NCBI GenBank assembly: GCA_018894105.1
Contig: CM032123.1
Coordinates: 28,001,744 to 28,065,743, forward strand
Direction of reading: 5' to 3'
Origin: Jacaranda mimosifolia
Taxonomy: Eukaryota; Streptophyta; Magnoliopsida; Lamiales; Bignoniaceae
Length of the DNA stretch: 64,000 nucleotides
This document shows positions 1-12,868 of the stretch, one piece after another. The notes under the pieces were generated by a model that did not search any database, was not told where the DNA came from, and worked only from the letters and a program-made list of their open reading frames with translations. A program made the translations under genes and the position numbers. Numbering within the stretch: position 1 is the first letter of the stretch; the number at the start of each line of letters is the position of its first letter.

Positions 1-2066
1 TGTTTTGATTTCAAAACTAGAAGCATTGTTCCGCATGTTTCGAGGTTGGTTATTTCTATCCATTGTTTTGCTTCATCTTTATGTTGTATGTGTTTTGAAT
101 TGCTTGTCAAGCGTTGACTCATCTTGCTCAAACAATCAATTGTCTTGAATGGACGCCAACTGTATCCAAAGAACTTTTTGGTCTACTGTTTCATTTTTCC
201 GTGGAAGAAAAATATGTACACTTACGAAATGTGGCTATAGTACTATCTTGAAAAATCACAACACCTGTTGTCAAATATTTTTTAGTCACATATTCATCCT
301 GTGAAATTTTCCTGCCTGGAATAGTGGAATTCGATATGATGTCCCCCAAAAACCAAAATTATACAGGCAAAGATTCGCACAGGTCAGAGAGAGAGAGAGA
401 GAGAGGAGGAGGTCTTTTAGAGATATAAAAATTGAAAATGAGGTTGTGATTGGTTGTAAGATAAATTATAATAATTATAATGATTTGATTGATTAATGCA
501 ATGTGGGGTTGTGAGATATGTTTGTGAGATTTGTTGGAATGAATGAGATTATTTTATGAGTTTTGGTTTTTGAATTTGTTTGGGATTTAAAATATTTTAA
601 AAAATAAAAATAATTTATTATAAATTTAATAAATTGAATATTTTTTGTTATTATTTGACAATAGGCTGTTCAATTAATTGGCCATGTTAGAAAAATATAT
701 TTTCAAGTAGCTAGTAGGTAAAGAACTCATTTTATTTTTTTTGTGAATTAATTTCTACATATTTTTAATTAGTTGCATAATTTGAAATTTTGTTTTTATT
801 TTTTAAATTAATTCAAAAAAAATTCACAAAATTGTGCATCATTCAAAATTAATTTGTAAGTTTTGTTATTTTTGTATATTCTAATTTATATTGTATAAAA
901 ATATATTTTAATTTTTAAAATTCATTTTGGGCAAATAAATTCTACAAAATTTAATAATTTTATTTTTCGATTAAATTGGGACTAAAATTTTCATTTCTCT
1001 AAAGCACCAATCACCTCCTCACTCAAACCCAACTCTCAAAGGGTTGTGCTTGAGAGAGAGAGAGAAGAGAGACTCAAAGGTTTGTGGGAGATAGAGGTAA
1101 CCTTGAAGTTCTTGAGACTCACCCTATAATCTCACATTCAAGCAAAGCTTTGCCAAAATCTCATGTTTATGAGGAAAAACAAAGTCTCACCCCACAAACA
1201 ATAGCAAGTTTATTCTTTTTGGCTAACAAACTATGTAATAGGGAGTGTCGATATAATTTTTGCAAAATATAATTTTATTTTTTTTAAGAATACTAGCAAC
1301 CAATGTATGTTGTTTCTGCACATATAATTTTTTCATACCAATACAGAATACATTTTTTAAAAGTATTTAATTTTTTAAAAATGTTTAAATTATAATCCAT
1401 TATTGCAACATGGAAATGCCTATTGACTTTGCCAAAAGAGATGATTGTAATCAAAGAATTTAATAAAAAACAATGTAAATTATACTGATTAAACTATTAT
1501 TGCATTAAATAATGTCAATTAATTAAAGAAATGCAAAACAAATCATTGAATCTACGTGCAAACAAACATTTAATAATTATTTTTCTCAATAATCGTTCAT
1601 TAAATTCAAATGATGAACAAAATAATCTAATGAAAAACATTACCTATAAGTAGCTTAAACATTAGCCTAAGAATATTATTAGAAATATTAGAAACACGGT
1701 TGTAAATATGATAATAAAAAAATAATATCTCTAATAATTTTTTATATTTACATTTTAAGATTCTAGTAAGTAGTATGTATAAATGTAATTATAAGTGAAA
1801 TTTAGAATACAAAATTTGGTATCACTACTTAAAAATCCATAAATTCTAATTTTACCTTTCCATATAACATGGTCTTTTTAAATTTTAGAAAGAATTGAAG
1901 GATAAATAGATCAAAAGATAACTCCCACTTAAAAGTAATGCATCATATACATAACATCTATACCGGATCCACAGTCAGAAATAAAAACCCAAAACTACCA
2001 TATCTTAGTTACAGCAGATGGATTTGAGGGTCAGATGAATACAGAAATTAGAATGTACAGATCATG
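1..2066. other. Left flank, no recognisable gene
   Basis: No gene is recognised. The stretch holds GA microsatellites near 387-405 and 1051-1068 and very AT-rich sequence at 590-980 and 1270-1900. The last hundred bases or so before 2067 would be the 3' UTR of the minus-strand LHCB7 gene. The open frame at 1084-1272 has no coding character that I can see. Confidence 0.5.
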
Positions 2067-5000
2067 TTAAGAAAAATGCCATGGAGATTTTATAGTTGAA
2101 ATCAGATTATTTTGGAAAGGATTGGCAACGTGGTCAATAAGGTTCTGTACAGGCCCTTTCCCTGTTAGAGCTGCTTGTGCATAAAAGCCTAACCAGGCAA
2201 CCATGGCCAGACGCCCATTTTTTATCTCTTTCACCTTTAGTTCCTCAAAAGCATCAGGATCTTTAGAAAGATTTAAGGGATCGAAGAGTGTACCTCCAGG
2301 ATAATTGATGTCGCCAGGCAAATATATTCCTAATGGCTCTAGAGCCCCAATACCACAATACCGCGCATATTCTGGACCAACCTACAGAGGAATATGAAAT
2401 TGTGAATTTATAAAGGCAATAAAGTCCAAGGAATAATGTATAATAGGTCCTATCAAGGAATGGAAAATTTGAATTTGTAACTTGTGTCTCCGAGAAGGGA
2501 AAAATGGAAAATTAAGTAGAGGAGTGTTATATCTGAAGAGAGCATAAACATGAATTTATAAAACAAGAGGCACTTCATTAAATCATCTATTAGTTGCAGC
2601 ATATATCACCTGAATGAATGAAATAACAAAGAGCATCTTAAGATGCTTTAATAAAACGCCAAGCATTTCTGTATTTCAGAGATCAAGATGGTTTAGCTGA
2701 ATATAAGCAAGGGTCTTGTCAATTAAGGTAGAAAGTCTGTAAGGTATAATGTGAAGAAAATATAAGAAGAATACATTTGATGTACTTCAGATGATTCTAT
2801 GTACCAGTTAAACTAGGTAAAATCACTTCAGTTTCCAGCATAAATTTCATTTGCAATCCAACAAAAATTTCACAATATTAGAAACTGGAATATCAATTAT
2901 TTCTCTACTAAATGGCTAGATAGATAGACTTGGCAATCAAATTAATCATGTTTCAAGGTCAACTGATTCCAAATATACCTAATAACAAAAGCTAATGATT
3001 CTTCCAATTCAACTACATAAAATCATCTGATGTCTAAGTGATCTCTTTTGAACTTAGTGCTTTCCTAAGGCTCTCTCCATTTCAACGCTTGAGTTTCTAT
3101 ATGGTGACTTCTTTTATGTAGCTTCAGATAGGTAAGCTAATGTTTTGTCCAATTTATGAACAAGCTGAGATCTATTATAACAATAAACTTTTAAGATCTT
3201 TCATTGAGTGCAGGTTGGTCGCTCAAAAAGCAGATTCTCCTATTTAGATATGAAAGTAATATGAAGGTAAAATAAGAGATAATTCTTTTGTGAAAATTTT
3301 ATCTTGAGCCTTTGTAGGTTTTTGGTTTGCATTGGCTAAATATCTAAAAGTGGCCCGATCCAGTCTGAGTGGCATGCAGTTGCAAATTTCTATAACAGAA
3401 TGGTCAAAAAGCAATCATTCAAAAGATATAGGGAATCACATTGCAGAAAAGTGTCGATAGTATCAGCAGGGCTTCAAAATGGTCAATAGGAAAAATTATA
3501 AAAGTATGATTACCATCAGAAGGGCTTGACAAATGGCTATGATAACAACTCCTTGACTGCCAGCTACATGGAGACCAGGGATGCCAAGGTAGTCTAATGT
3601 ATCACCCTTGTGAAAGATTACAAAAAGAAGGAAAGAAAAATGGTGAGGAAAACAATGCTTCTCACTGATTCTCAAACTAGTATATTTATATAGCAATATG
3701 GGTAAGAATATATGTATGGAGCATTTAAACTCAAAGCACGGCTGGTATATTTTTGTCACCTGCATTCTTTAATACCTAGCTTCAAGCAGTGCAATTAGTT
3801 GTGTTTCAGGATTTAAGCACAGCTATAACAACACCACCACCCGATCCCGGTACAAAAATGTAAAGTTATAAGTTCTAAAATAACAATATGATTACTCACA
3901 CGCAGAAGCAGTCAAAGGGAAGTTACTACAGCCAAGCAAAGCAATGTGTTGATGCCAGAAAAGAGAATTGAGAGGCAGTAAAAGTTTTATAACATGACAA
4001 AGCAGTGACACACAACAAAAAATCTATTCCAATGGACTGGCCAACAGGAAACTATTCCATGAACAGACTCAAGGAGAATGAACCAAGAAATCATTTTCTA
4101 TATTAACAAATTATTTATATGATGAGCTATGGATGAAATAGACTTGTTTAAGGACTTAATTGAAGGCAACTATAGAATGGCATTAAAAGAGTAAAAGACC
4201 AAATCTATCCTGTTATGGTCTACACCTTAAATAGACAATTCTATACATCAAGAAGGAAATACCATTTTTTTGAAAGATTTGTTTCAAGCTAGAAATTATA
4301 AAAAGAGATGCATATAGATAAGTTTCGTAACAATGAGATCAAGAACAGCTGAACATATCTATTAACCACAAGGGAATGCTAATAATCATATGATTTAAGC
4401 AATCGAAATGAATTTCACAAGCTACAAAGACATTAGGGTGCTATACCGCATTGTTCTTCCTAAAATTGTTATTTGTTATGAATAAGTTGCACTATAAATG
4501 AAGTTGTTGGTTCCTTCCACCCCTCATACTCATTTACCCTGGAGGTGTAGACATGTGAGTTTTCATGGTAATGAAACAGTATAGTTAAAACATTAAACTT
4601 AAACCAAGTAAAATGAATATCCACCAGGCTAGTTTAAGATATAACAGCTTCTCAATGCAGGACAGACTTCTTGAAAACACACCAGAGCTAACTTTAACAC
4701 TATTATATGGCCACTTCTAAATGTTAGGTAAGCACTTAACATATCCAAAACCTAAATCTAATACCATATTAGAGCATCCAACTCAAAACCACTCACAATA
4801 TGGAAAGCAACCCAAACTGCAAAGAGTATTGCATGTTACAGCTCATGAATAGAAAGCAAGCTCCAACAAACGGAAGAGCCAAGTTCTGATGAGAGAGTTC
4901 AGATAACCTTTCTAATTCATGAAAACAACTCAAATAGTGATGATTGTAGTCACATGACCTCAGCAATCCATGAAGAAGATTTCATCATATGAATTCTGGT

Positions 5001-8000
5001 ACTTAATTTTGGAATAATTCTACTATAATGAACAGAATGTGAAGCATTAAAAGAAAAAAAGAAAACAATAATAGGCCAATCTCATTGCAAGAACTGGCTC
5101 CAGATTCTGCAACTTTTTCAATCTATTCTTTTAATTATTTCAAGTTCTTGGTTTTTCATGGTAGTTCGTTTTTTTGTCATTGATCCATCACTAGTATGTT
5201 ATCTGGTGATCCCATCTGAAAAGATTTTGGCAGCTCTAGCCGCTCTGAATGTTCTAAATGTGCCTAAATGATAATTCTTTTATTTTCTAGGAACTTTATG
5301 TTTGAGATACCCGAGGATTCTATTTTGCATGATCGCAAATCCAAAAATTTTGTGAAACTCAAACTCAAAATAACTGTTCTCCCATTATATGCATAAATTG
5401 GTGAGGCAGTGGGCGGGCAGATAGTGGAGTTAAGAAGTCAAACAGGCTTCTCAAAACTTCAAGAATTTGTTTATGGCTTATTCAAAATTGATATAGCAAA
5501 GGGTATAAGCAGCAGAACTAACACCAATATTTGAGCCAATACAGAATATTCTTAGCCAAAATCACAAAGCAAGAAGAAACAAAAGCAGAACCTCTCACTC
5601 ACATTGAAGAGGCTATGAGATGATTAAAGCAGAACATACTAACCTTAAGCTTTGAGTAGCCCACTCGCCACCAAACAGGTTCCACAAAATGGAATGCTCC
5701 TATCAGGTCTAATATTTCTGGAATTAAAGCACCAAGGGCAGCAAGCATAGCCCACCTTGCATGCAGCACTTCGAAACTGCATAGTGAATTTTATAAATAA
5801 GTGATTTTTTAAATTTGGGGGATGGTGCCATCGTTGTCAACTTAAAGATATAGATTTTCCTGCAGTAATCTCATAAGATATCCCAAAGTTGTAGAATTAG
5901 TTAGAATTTGGGAAGTTTGTGAAACATTCCACTGAAAAGTTTCACCAATTCCCAAGTCATTGACAGCACCAAATCAGTGTAAGTTAACAATAGATGGCAG
6001 TCCAATCCAAGTGCTTTCTAATCCACATGAATCAGGGAGTTCCCCTTTTGAAAACTAAAGCAGGTTTATGGTTGACGGGTGACAATGGCTCTGGATAAAG
6101 GGCTGCTTATTTATCACTTATATAGTAAGCCCAAGGGACAGACGCTTTAGTGTAGTGAGAAGAAAGGAATATTCCCTTCCTCCACAATTTGATCAAAAAA
6201 GTTAGCATTCCAAGTGTTCATTTAATTTTTTAACTCAAGGAAAATAATGCGAAGATTGTGAACACTGAAATTTGTTTCTCCATATGAAGAATAATATTGG
6301 TTATGACATAAAAATGTCTTTCATGATAAGAGGTGTACTCACTTAAAATATTTCTGCAAGGCTACAGGATCCTGACTCAAACCTGCAATATCGAAACCAT
6401 AATCTCCAGGCAGTTCACCAGTGAGATAGGCAGGATAGTCATATGAGATTGGACCAAGCCAGCGTGGGCGATCCTCCCCATACCACAAGCTGAAAAACCA
6501 GAAAATTTAATCTATGCACAATGTGATAGATAAGTTGCTAGTGATAAAAAAAAGCTTACTGGGACATGTAGAATAGACTACTGGGATTTGGTAAGAATCT
6601 CCTTGAGTAAGACGTATATGTACAGAAAATTGTTGTTAACTAACAGCAAAATCTTTGTGTTGTTTCAGAAGTACAGATGCTAAGAGCCATTTGTAGACAT
6701 TAGATATATTAGAACTCTCACAAACAAAGGTTTCATGCACCACTAGAATTCATCTGTTGCATTTTCACATTGGTTACCCGTTACTTACATAATTATAAGT
6801 AATCAGAAAAGGATAAGACGGTTTGCCTCATTAATAATGCTGTACAGATTAATCCACTGGAACATACTTGTATGCACATATATAATAACAGGCCTACAGG
6901 CTATTCCTACATCTCTTCATAGATAAGAAGATCAAATAAAGTTGCCCTTCCTTTCTGAATTGCGGTAGTTCTCCTTTTATTGCATTTTAATTGACCAAAT
7001 ATAATAGCGTCTCCTATGTCTGATAAGTCCATAAAAAGTCCCAATTCCATGCCCATGCTAACCCTTTATTCTTTGCATCATTTTCCTCAAGCTAGATACC
7101 TCAAGAGTTAGAGATAAGAATTTAGTACTTCATTTCTAACTAAAGCCAGTTCCAGCAAGCTAAGGAAACATGATCCTACACTTCCTTCCGGATAATCCGA
7201 CAGTGTAAAAATTAATATTTGTCTTGGCCTCCAAAATGATAGGAAAATTATTGTTTTCTTCCAAACAATTGAAATTTTGAGGAGCATAAGTGAAGCTCTT
7301 TGTTGACATTGTTTTGGAAACATCATTACTCCCTTTACAAGTCCCTATCTTTGTCGCAGATAAGCATACCGCTGATCTGATGTGCACTTTTTTGCCGCAT
7401 CTTTCTGAAGTTACGCTAGACCAAGAGCTCAAAAGATTCCAAGTTAATAAGTACATGATAGACAGATGAGAAGCTATAGCCATTTGACAGCATTGATGTG
7501 TTCTTCATTACTGATCACATATCTTGGCAAAATATGACCAGCATGCACATGTTTGTTTTTGTCATCTTCTTTTATGCAAAGGAATTCAATCACCATGCAA
7601 CAACCATGTTGGGCGTGGGAAGATGGGGATGCAAAATTAACTAACTGCTCATATATAAAAGGGGAAACAGATCCACTCCTATGTAAAAAGTGAAATTTTA
7701 AATCATGATGCTTTTTATACAAATCCACAAGTGTATGTGCATTGAAATGAATATTGGGCTACAATTTCTTATCGACATAAAGTTTATAGGTCGATGGCTA
7801 GTCAAATTCAGATTTCTCTTAGTGCCTTATCTGATGGAAGTCAATATATCCGGTTCCCTTTACAGCCCTGGAATTAGGCTACTACAGATTAGGATCAGTA
7901 AGCAAAAATAACATTAAAAGATCTTCAGGATCTCAGTGAATGTGAATCATACTAGTGTCATAATGAGTTAGGAGAAAGACTCAAGCTCTTTCAACTTCAG

Positions 8001-8430
8001 AAGTGAACAATAACTCAGTATTTTTATTTTTTTATATTTTCCTCTCACCCACAACCATGCCCGTAATTCTGATAGAAAATATACATTGAATCAATATTCT
8101 CTTCTTCTTTATCCATTCTACTGCTTTCAACAGAAAATAAATTATTGCTAATAAACACTTAGAAATTAGCAAATGAGGTGGGAAACAACAAAAATCATTT
8201 TATGACAAAAAGGTATTTGATCACCTCTCCATTCTTGCCTTGTCAGAGAGTGCCTTCAGCTTCGAAGAGTTTTCCTTATAAAGCTTCTTTTTCTCCTCCA
8301 TTCGCCTCTGGAGCGCCTCCCCAAGTGGACTGTTGGCGATGGCTTTCACCGCCGTGAAAGGAATAGCCGAGAATACCAAAACGCCGGCAACCTTCAGACG
8401 AACACCAATATTCATCGAAAGCACACACAC

Positions 8431-8467
<37 letters not shown>

Positions 8468-8645
8468 CAGAGTACTCAAAATATGTAGTAGATACAGTAT
8501 GAGCATAGCGTAGTGGTTTTGGTATGGGTACCTCTTGCCATGAAGCTCTAAAGCGGGAGAAGGACTTAGTAGCATGAAAGCTTGGTAAATTAAGGATGCT
8601 CCTTTGGCAGCGGAGGAGCGACGGCGGATGGAGGAGCAGGTACAT
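2067..8645 (-). CDS. LHCB7: Chlorophyll a/b-binding protein LHCB7, chloroplast
   Basis: Six exons on the minus strand: 8645-8532, 8391-8225, 6489-6343, 5776-5644, 3606-3514 and 2381-2067. All introns are GT-AG with matching phases, giving 322 aa. Residues 1 to about 38 look like a chloroplast transit peptide, rich in S, R and L. Helix B carries the chlorophyll-ligand motif ExxHARWAM at about 145-153, and helix C carries ExxNGRLAM at about 270-278. The segments [21 protein letters not shown] and [19 protein letters not shown] are typical of this family. The length and the extended N-terminal part ([20 protein letters not shown]) fit LHCB7, a rare antenna protein, rather than LHCB1-6. The start is the first ATG that gives a transit peptide in frame with exon 2. 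Introns 2 (1.7 kb) and 4 (2.0 kb) are long. I am sure of the family and fairly sure of the member. Confidence 0.92.
8421..8467. repeat. Compound (CA)(TA)(GA) microsatellite in LHCB7 intron 1
   Basis: About 47 bp of CA, then AT, then AG dinucleotides lie within the 140-bp first intron of LHCB7 (8392-8531), 30 bp upstream of the exon 2 acceptor. In gene orientation it reads (TC)n(TA)n(TG)n, so it supplies much of the pyrimidine-rich part of the intron. Confidence 0.9.
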
Positions 8646-9443
8646 CGCTGCGGTGGTTAAGTTCAAGAAAGAAAATAGGCAGCCATGCGTTTGGGCCGCT
8701 AAATTGGAAGAAGCCACGGTACTAATTCTCCTCAGCCACTTGTTTTCTTTTTCTTTTTTTTCCCCTTCTTTTTCATTTGTTTCTTTTTCAGTTTCTTGGC
8801 TGATTTTTAGTCCTTTTTGGTACACGTTTAAGATAACTAACTTTTTGTTTGGTTACATTTAAGAATGAAAAAAAAAAAAAAAAAATCTAAGAAAAGGGGT
8901 AGAATGATTTTTGCAATTTTGTTTTTTAAGAATAAACATATCTTTCAAAAATTTGTTTATACAAAATAAACCTCTATTTGGTTTTATTTTTCAAACCTGA
9001 TGTGAGGCACTTAAGCGGGCTAGATTTAATGTTAATAGTTTTAAATCATGCACTTTATAATGCTTTAATAATATAATATTTAGTAATATTTATGATGATA
9101 GTAATTTTAAATTAATTAAAGTACTTGATAGTTGATTTACTTTGTGTTGTTGTAGTAATTTAAAATGAAAATCAATTTTGAGATATTGAATAACAAAATA
9201 GTGTAAAGCTGGTACAATTTTCTCTTTTACTATTATGATTTAGATTTATAACGCCATAGAAAATAAGCAAAAAAATAAATGTTGAAGGAGGTGTTGGAGT
9301 ACAGAGACAGTCGAACGTGTAAATGGGCATTTATGGGTATTTATCAATTTATAACGGATATGAAAAATAATTTTTTACTCGTTGAGATAAAATATAATTT
9401 TTTTTATCTCCATTTATTACATAGTGGTGGGATGAATTTTTAA

Positions 9444-9772
9444 GGGCCTGTTTGGTTTCATTTTCAAAACTCATTCTCACATTTTCTACTATTTCGAAAA
9501 TGAAACATATCATTTTTTACGTATTTTCACCCAACATTATTTTTATTTTTATGTTCAAAACACATTCATCAACAATCTATTTATTTTCTCTCTCTATTTT
9601 ATTATTTCTATCTCACTCCACCTACAATACACTATAACCAACATAGTCATTACTTTTTCAACAATCTATTCAAATACAAACTCATTTTTAAATCATTTTC
9701 ATTAACTACTTTTTAATATTTTGAAAATAATGAAAATAAAAATTAAAAATAAAAATAAGACCAAACAGGCCC
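9444..9772. mobile_element. Tourist-like (PIF/Harbinger) MITE, 329 bp
   Basis: The ends are inverted repeats: the left starts GGGCCTGTTTGGTTTCATTTT and the right ends ACCAAACAGGCCC. Both are flanked by a TAA target duplication (9441-9443 and 9773-9775). Terminal GGGCCTGTTTGG with a TAA/TTA duplication is the classic Tourist signature. The inside is AT-rich without coding capacity. Confidence 0.85.
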
Positions 9773-10260
9773 TAAGCACTTGTAATGTGGATTCCAATTA
9801 TCCTTTGATATATAATAATATAACGATATATATATATATATATATATTTGAAAACTTCAATTCTGAATTTTTTTAATTACATATAACTACTTCCTAAGTC
9901 TTCTTTGGTTCTCGCCCATCTCCGCTCAATTGTCTTCGCTGCCTTGACAATGCGCCACCGTTGCCGTTGATATAATATATTTGTTTTAAATTTTATTATT
10001 GATGTTATGTTATTATTTTTCGTTTTAGATTTAGTGTTTCAAATTATAATACTCAAAGTTTAATTAAAATATTTCGTTATAATTTTTTAATTTGTTAATG
10101 AGTAATTACAAATATCAATAACATCTATTTTCCCACAATAGGTACCAATTTTTTCCCGTGCGGGGATCAAGGAGGCAATATTCATCCTTGTCTCACTCCA
10201 ACCCCTTCCATCCACATTCCGTAAAATATCATAAATCTTAAAAATGGTGGTGGCACAAAC

Positions 10261-10637
10261 AGAATATTTAGGCGAGTTCATAAATTACTCTAAATATTTT
10301 ATTAGATATTTAAAAACTTATAAAATATTATAAAAAAATTCACTAAATTAAAAAAAAAAAAATTGCGAACTTTTAAAATAAAATGTTAGAATCTTTTAAA
10401 CTCCTTTTTAAAAAATAAAAAAAAATAATTTATTTTTAAAATTTTAACAAGCTCTTACAATTTAACATATTAGTGACAAAATTATTATTACTAACATTTT
10501 AAGCTTATCTTATATTTCCAAACCCTTCACGAACTTATTTAAAATAAAATTTAACACTTTATAAGTTTTAAAAATATGTTATGATATATAATTGTTAAAT
10601 TTATTAACGTTGGTAATAAATTCAGCCAAAACATCCT
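10261..10637. mobile_element. MITE, same family as the copy in BUBR1 intron 9
   Basis: Starting from AGAATATTTAGGCGAGTTCAT, this stretch matches, with substitutions, the reverse complement of the right end of the element at 17806-18181. The shared words include AAATATTTTAT, AGATATTTAAAA and the terminal (A)GGAT(A/G)TTT. The right end reads inward as AGGATGTTTTGGCTGAATTTA. I could not define a clear target duplication, so the exact ends are approximate. Confidence 0.5.
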
Positions 10638-11506
10638 CTAAAACTAATCAGCTACTTGCAGGATTATTCTCCAGATGAGGTCCAGGAACTAGCTTGATTT
10701 TGCTACTCTTACGCATACTGCAGACACAACACACACCCTTCGTTTTATCTATAATTTTCTGTTTTATCACTGGGATGCCACCTCAGCATCAAATTTCCGC
10801 CGTTGAGGAGTTGACCTTCATATTTGATGTCAAGGAGGCTGTAGCAGGGGAATCTAAGGTTTCAACTATCACAATAATGTATTTCATTTGTTCCCATACA
10901 TGTAAAAGTAGCAGCAAAAGCTGCAGTTTGCTCAATAATTACATAAACACGTATTACATTTTCATCTTGTTAATTTGAAGATCAAATCTATGACTGCTAT
11001 GATTGTTTTATCAATCCTTCTTCAATAATTTTCAAATCTCATAGAAATAATTTTCAATAGTAATGAACCCAATTTGAAGAGGCTTGTATAAAACTCTGGA
11101 AATTATAAGTGAATGAAAAATTCAATTAATCAAGATTCAACAGCTAAATTATTGAGATTGGATATCAAGAATAGAAGAGATGGTTGTTGCTACTCTTAGC
11201 CCCCAAAGAGCCCTGTAACTCACACTAATGCTTTGGACTAAAATGAAGACTCTGAATTAAGTTGTGTCATTCAATAATAGATGCATGAATTTATATGCAT
11301 ATATATCTAAAATATTGACATAAAATCCCGATAAGAAAGATCACATAACCTAATAATTCACAATCCCAACAAACTTAGGTCTTCAGTAAATTAAACTGAA
11401 CAATTCGGAAGGAAATCTGTAGGTTTCCTTTTCTTCTTCCCCCTTATTGTTTTTAGAGGGGGAGGGGTTGCGTGGTGCAAATAGGAATATGATGAATTAA
11501 AGATCA

Positions 11507-11890
11507 TTAATCCTCATAAATACGACACTCGTCGGTTTCTGGATTCTCCTGACAAAAGTATTCAAGGGGATCCTGCTGCAATTGGTTGAGCTTGAGGCGG
11601 AGATCGGCCTTGGCCTGACTTACCTCTTCAACTTCATCCCACGCCACCTTGCACTCATCGGACGTCTCGTCTTCCCCGCACACTTGTTTTGCCTCCATCA
11701 CCTTCTGCTCTATCATCTCCGTCAGCCGCTGCTCTCTCATGTGCGTCCCTTTGTAGATTTTCATCTCGGATCTAACCCTAGCCGCCACCCTTCTCCGACC
11801 AGACCGTGAAGATGGCGGAGAAGACGAAGTCGAGAGACGTGGATATGGCTTGAAATTGAGGGCAGTTAGGGCTAAAGACGATGAAGCCAT
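11507..11890 (-). CDS. CP12-3: CP12-like Calvin cycle regulator (CP12-3 type), chloroplast
   Basis: A single exon of 127 aa. CP12 is a small, largely disordered redox protein that bridges GAPDH and phosphoribulokinase in the dark and so inactivates both. Residues 1 to about 40 are rich in S, R and P, as expected of a transit peptide. The core has both regulatory cysteine pairs: C71/C80, followed by the AWDEVEE motif at 83-89, and C113/C122 in the C-terminal CQENPETDEC segment. The acidic end IYED is the GAPDH-binding tail. The segment GTHMREQRLTEMIEQKVMEAK resembles the divergent CP12-3 group rather than CP12-1/2. An in-frame ATG lies further upstream, but Met 11890 is chosen because it starts a normal transit peptide. 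The gene is divergent from BUBR1. Confidence 0.93.
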   Translation of the reverse strand: MASSSLALTALNFKPYPRLSTSSSPPSSRSGRRRVAARVRSEMKIYKGTHMREQRLTEMIEQKVMEAKQVCGEDETSDECKVAWDEVEEVSQAKADLRLKLNQLQQDPLEYFCQENPETDECRIYED

Positions 11891-12868
11891 GGGGGCAGAA
11901 CAAAAGGCGACAGATATTGTCGATCTGATGAATCGGCCTTCTCTGTGTTTTTCTGCTTCTAGTTCTTGAAAGTTGAAACAGTAGAGAGTTCTCTCATAGA
12001 AGAAACGTGAAAAGTTGGTGCGAGATTGACTGATATTGGTATTGACTACAGACACATGGATGAATAGTGATGGATGGGACCGAATAATAAATGAAATTTA
12101 CTTGGATGCCCTTCCCTGATGCTCTCAGGTAGATGGGTTTGATTGGGATTTTGAGAATTTGCCTAAACCTTTCCGGAAAGGAGTATAATAATTCAACCAA
12201 ATTGGTTTATGCTTATCTACTAATACACTGAGCTACTGCTGGTGGCGGCCCACTCTGTGCCTTCATGTTGGCCTGTTTCTTTTTTGTGTGAAACTGAGTT
12301 GTGAAAGAACAAAGTCATTGGATGAATTGGATTGGGTAGAGATGGCTATTTTTTCTGTTTATATTTATATATATGTATTAAGAATTCATTAAATTTAAAA
12401 TTTTAATCTCATAAATTAACATATTATTTAGTTGCTTATATTGTAAAAGATATTACTAAATATTTTATTCTTGATTTGACTATTAATGATTTTATAATAT
12501 AAAAGAGCATCACGTTCAACTTTAGTTAAAATCATTTATTTTAAATTAATAAATTAATAAATTTATATTTTATAATTTTTACTTCTATATACTCTCATTT
12601 TTAGATCCATCCGTATTAGTATTAGTTCTCCTTATTAACAACTGTTTGATGCTGAATGCAGTTAACCCTGATTTTTATGGATTGTTGGAAATATAAAAAA
12701 TTTCTAACATATATAACAGGAGCCTGCCTCTTGAGCCTTTAGCCCTTTTAATACTAGTAGGCCCAATCTCATCCTTCCGCTAACGGCTAGAAAAGAATTT
12801 CAGCTCCATTTCAAATTTCAAACGCAGATACAGAGAGAGAAAGATAGAAAGAAGAAGAATCTGAGAGA
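11891..12868. promoter_or_regulatory. Shared 978-bp divergent promoter region, CP12 / BUBR1
   Basis: This is the whole interval between the divergent start codons of CP12 (-) and BUBR1 (+). It is AT-rich at 12350-12600. Near BUBR1 it holds a GGCCCA (site II-like) motif around 12760 and an MSA-like element at 12779-12789. A short GA-rich stretch at 12833-12860 lies just before the BUBR1 start, in its probable 5' UTR. Confidence 0.6.
12779..12789 (+). promoter_or_regulatory. MSA-like mitotic element (MYB3R site)
   Basis: GCTAACGGCTA matches the mitosis-specific activator consensus YCYAACGGYYA at 10 of 11 positions, including the invariant AACGG core. It lies 80 bp upstream of the BUBR1 start codon. 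MSA elements bind three-repeat MYB (MYB3R) factors and time G2/M transcription, which suits a spindle-checkpoint gene. Confidence 0.65.

Larger units (their letters stand above)
8646..11506. other. Intergenic region between LHCB7 and CP12, with MITEs
   Basis: The part next to 8645 should hold the LHCB7 promoter and 5' UTR. There is a poly-A tract near 8868-8886, an AT microsatellite at about 9828-9847, and two MITE-like insertions, listed separately. I see no convincing gene. The open frame at 10694-10978 has no recognisable domain. Confidence 0.5.

Noticed and set aside
7108..7728. Overlapping minus-strand ORFs (72-107 aa)
   Set aside because: They lie within LHCB7 intron 2, have no recognisable domain and disagree with the exon chain.
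11810..12055. Longer CP12 protein starting at 12055
   Set aside because: It would put 55 residues without transit-peptide character before a normal CP12 N-terminus; Met 11890 fits the family.
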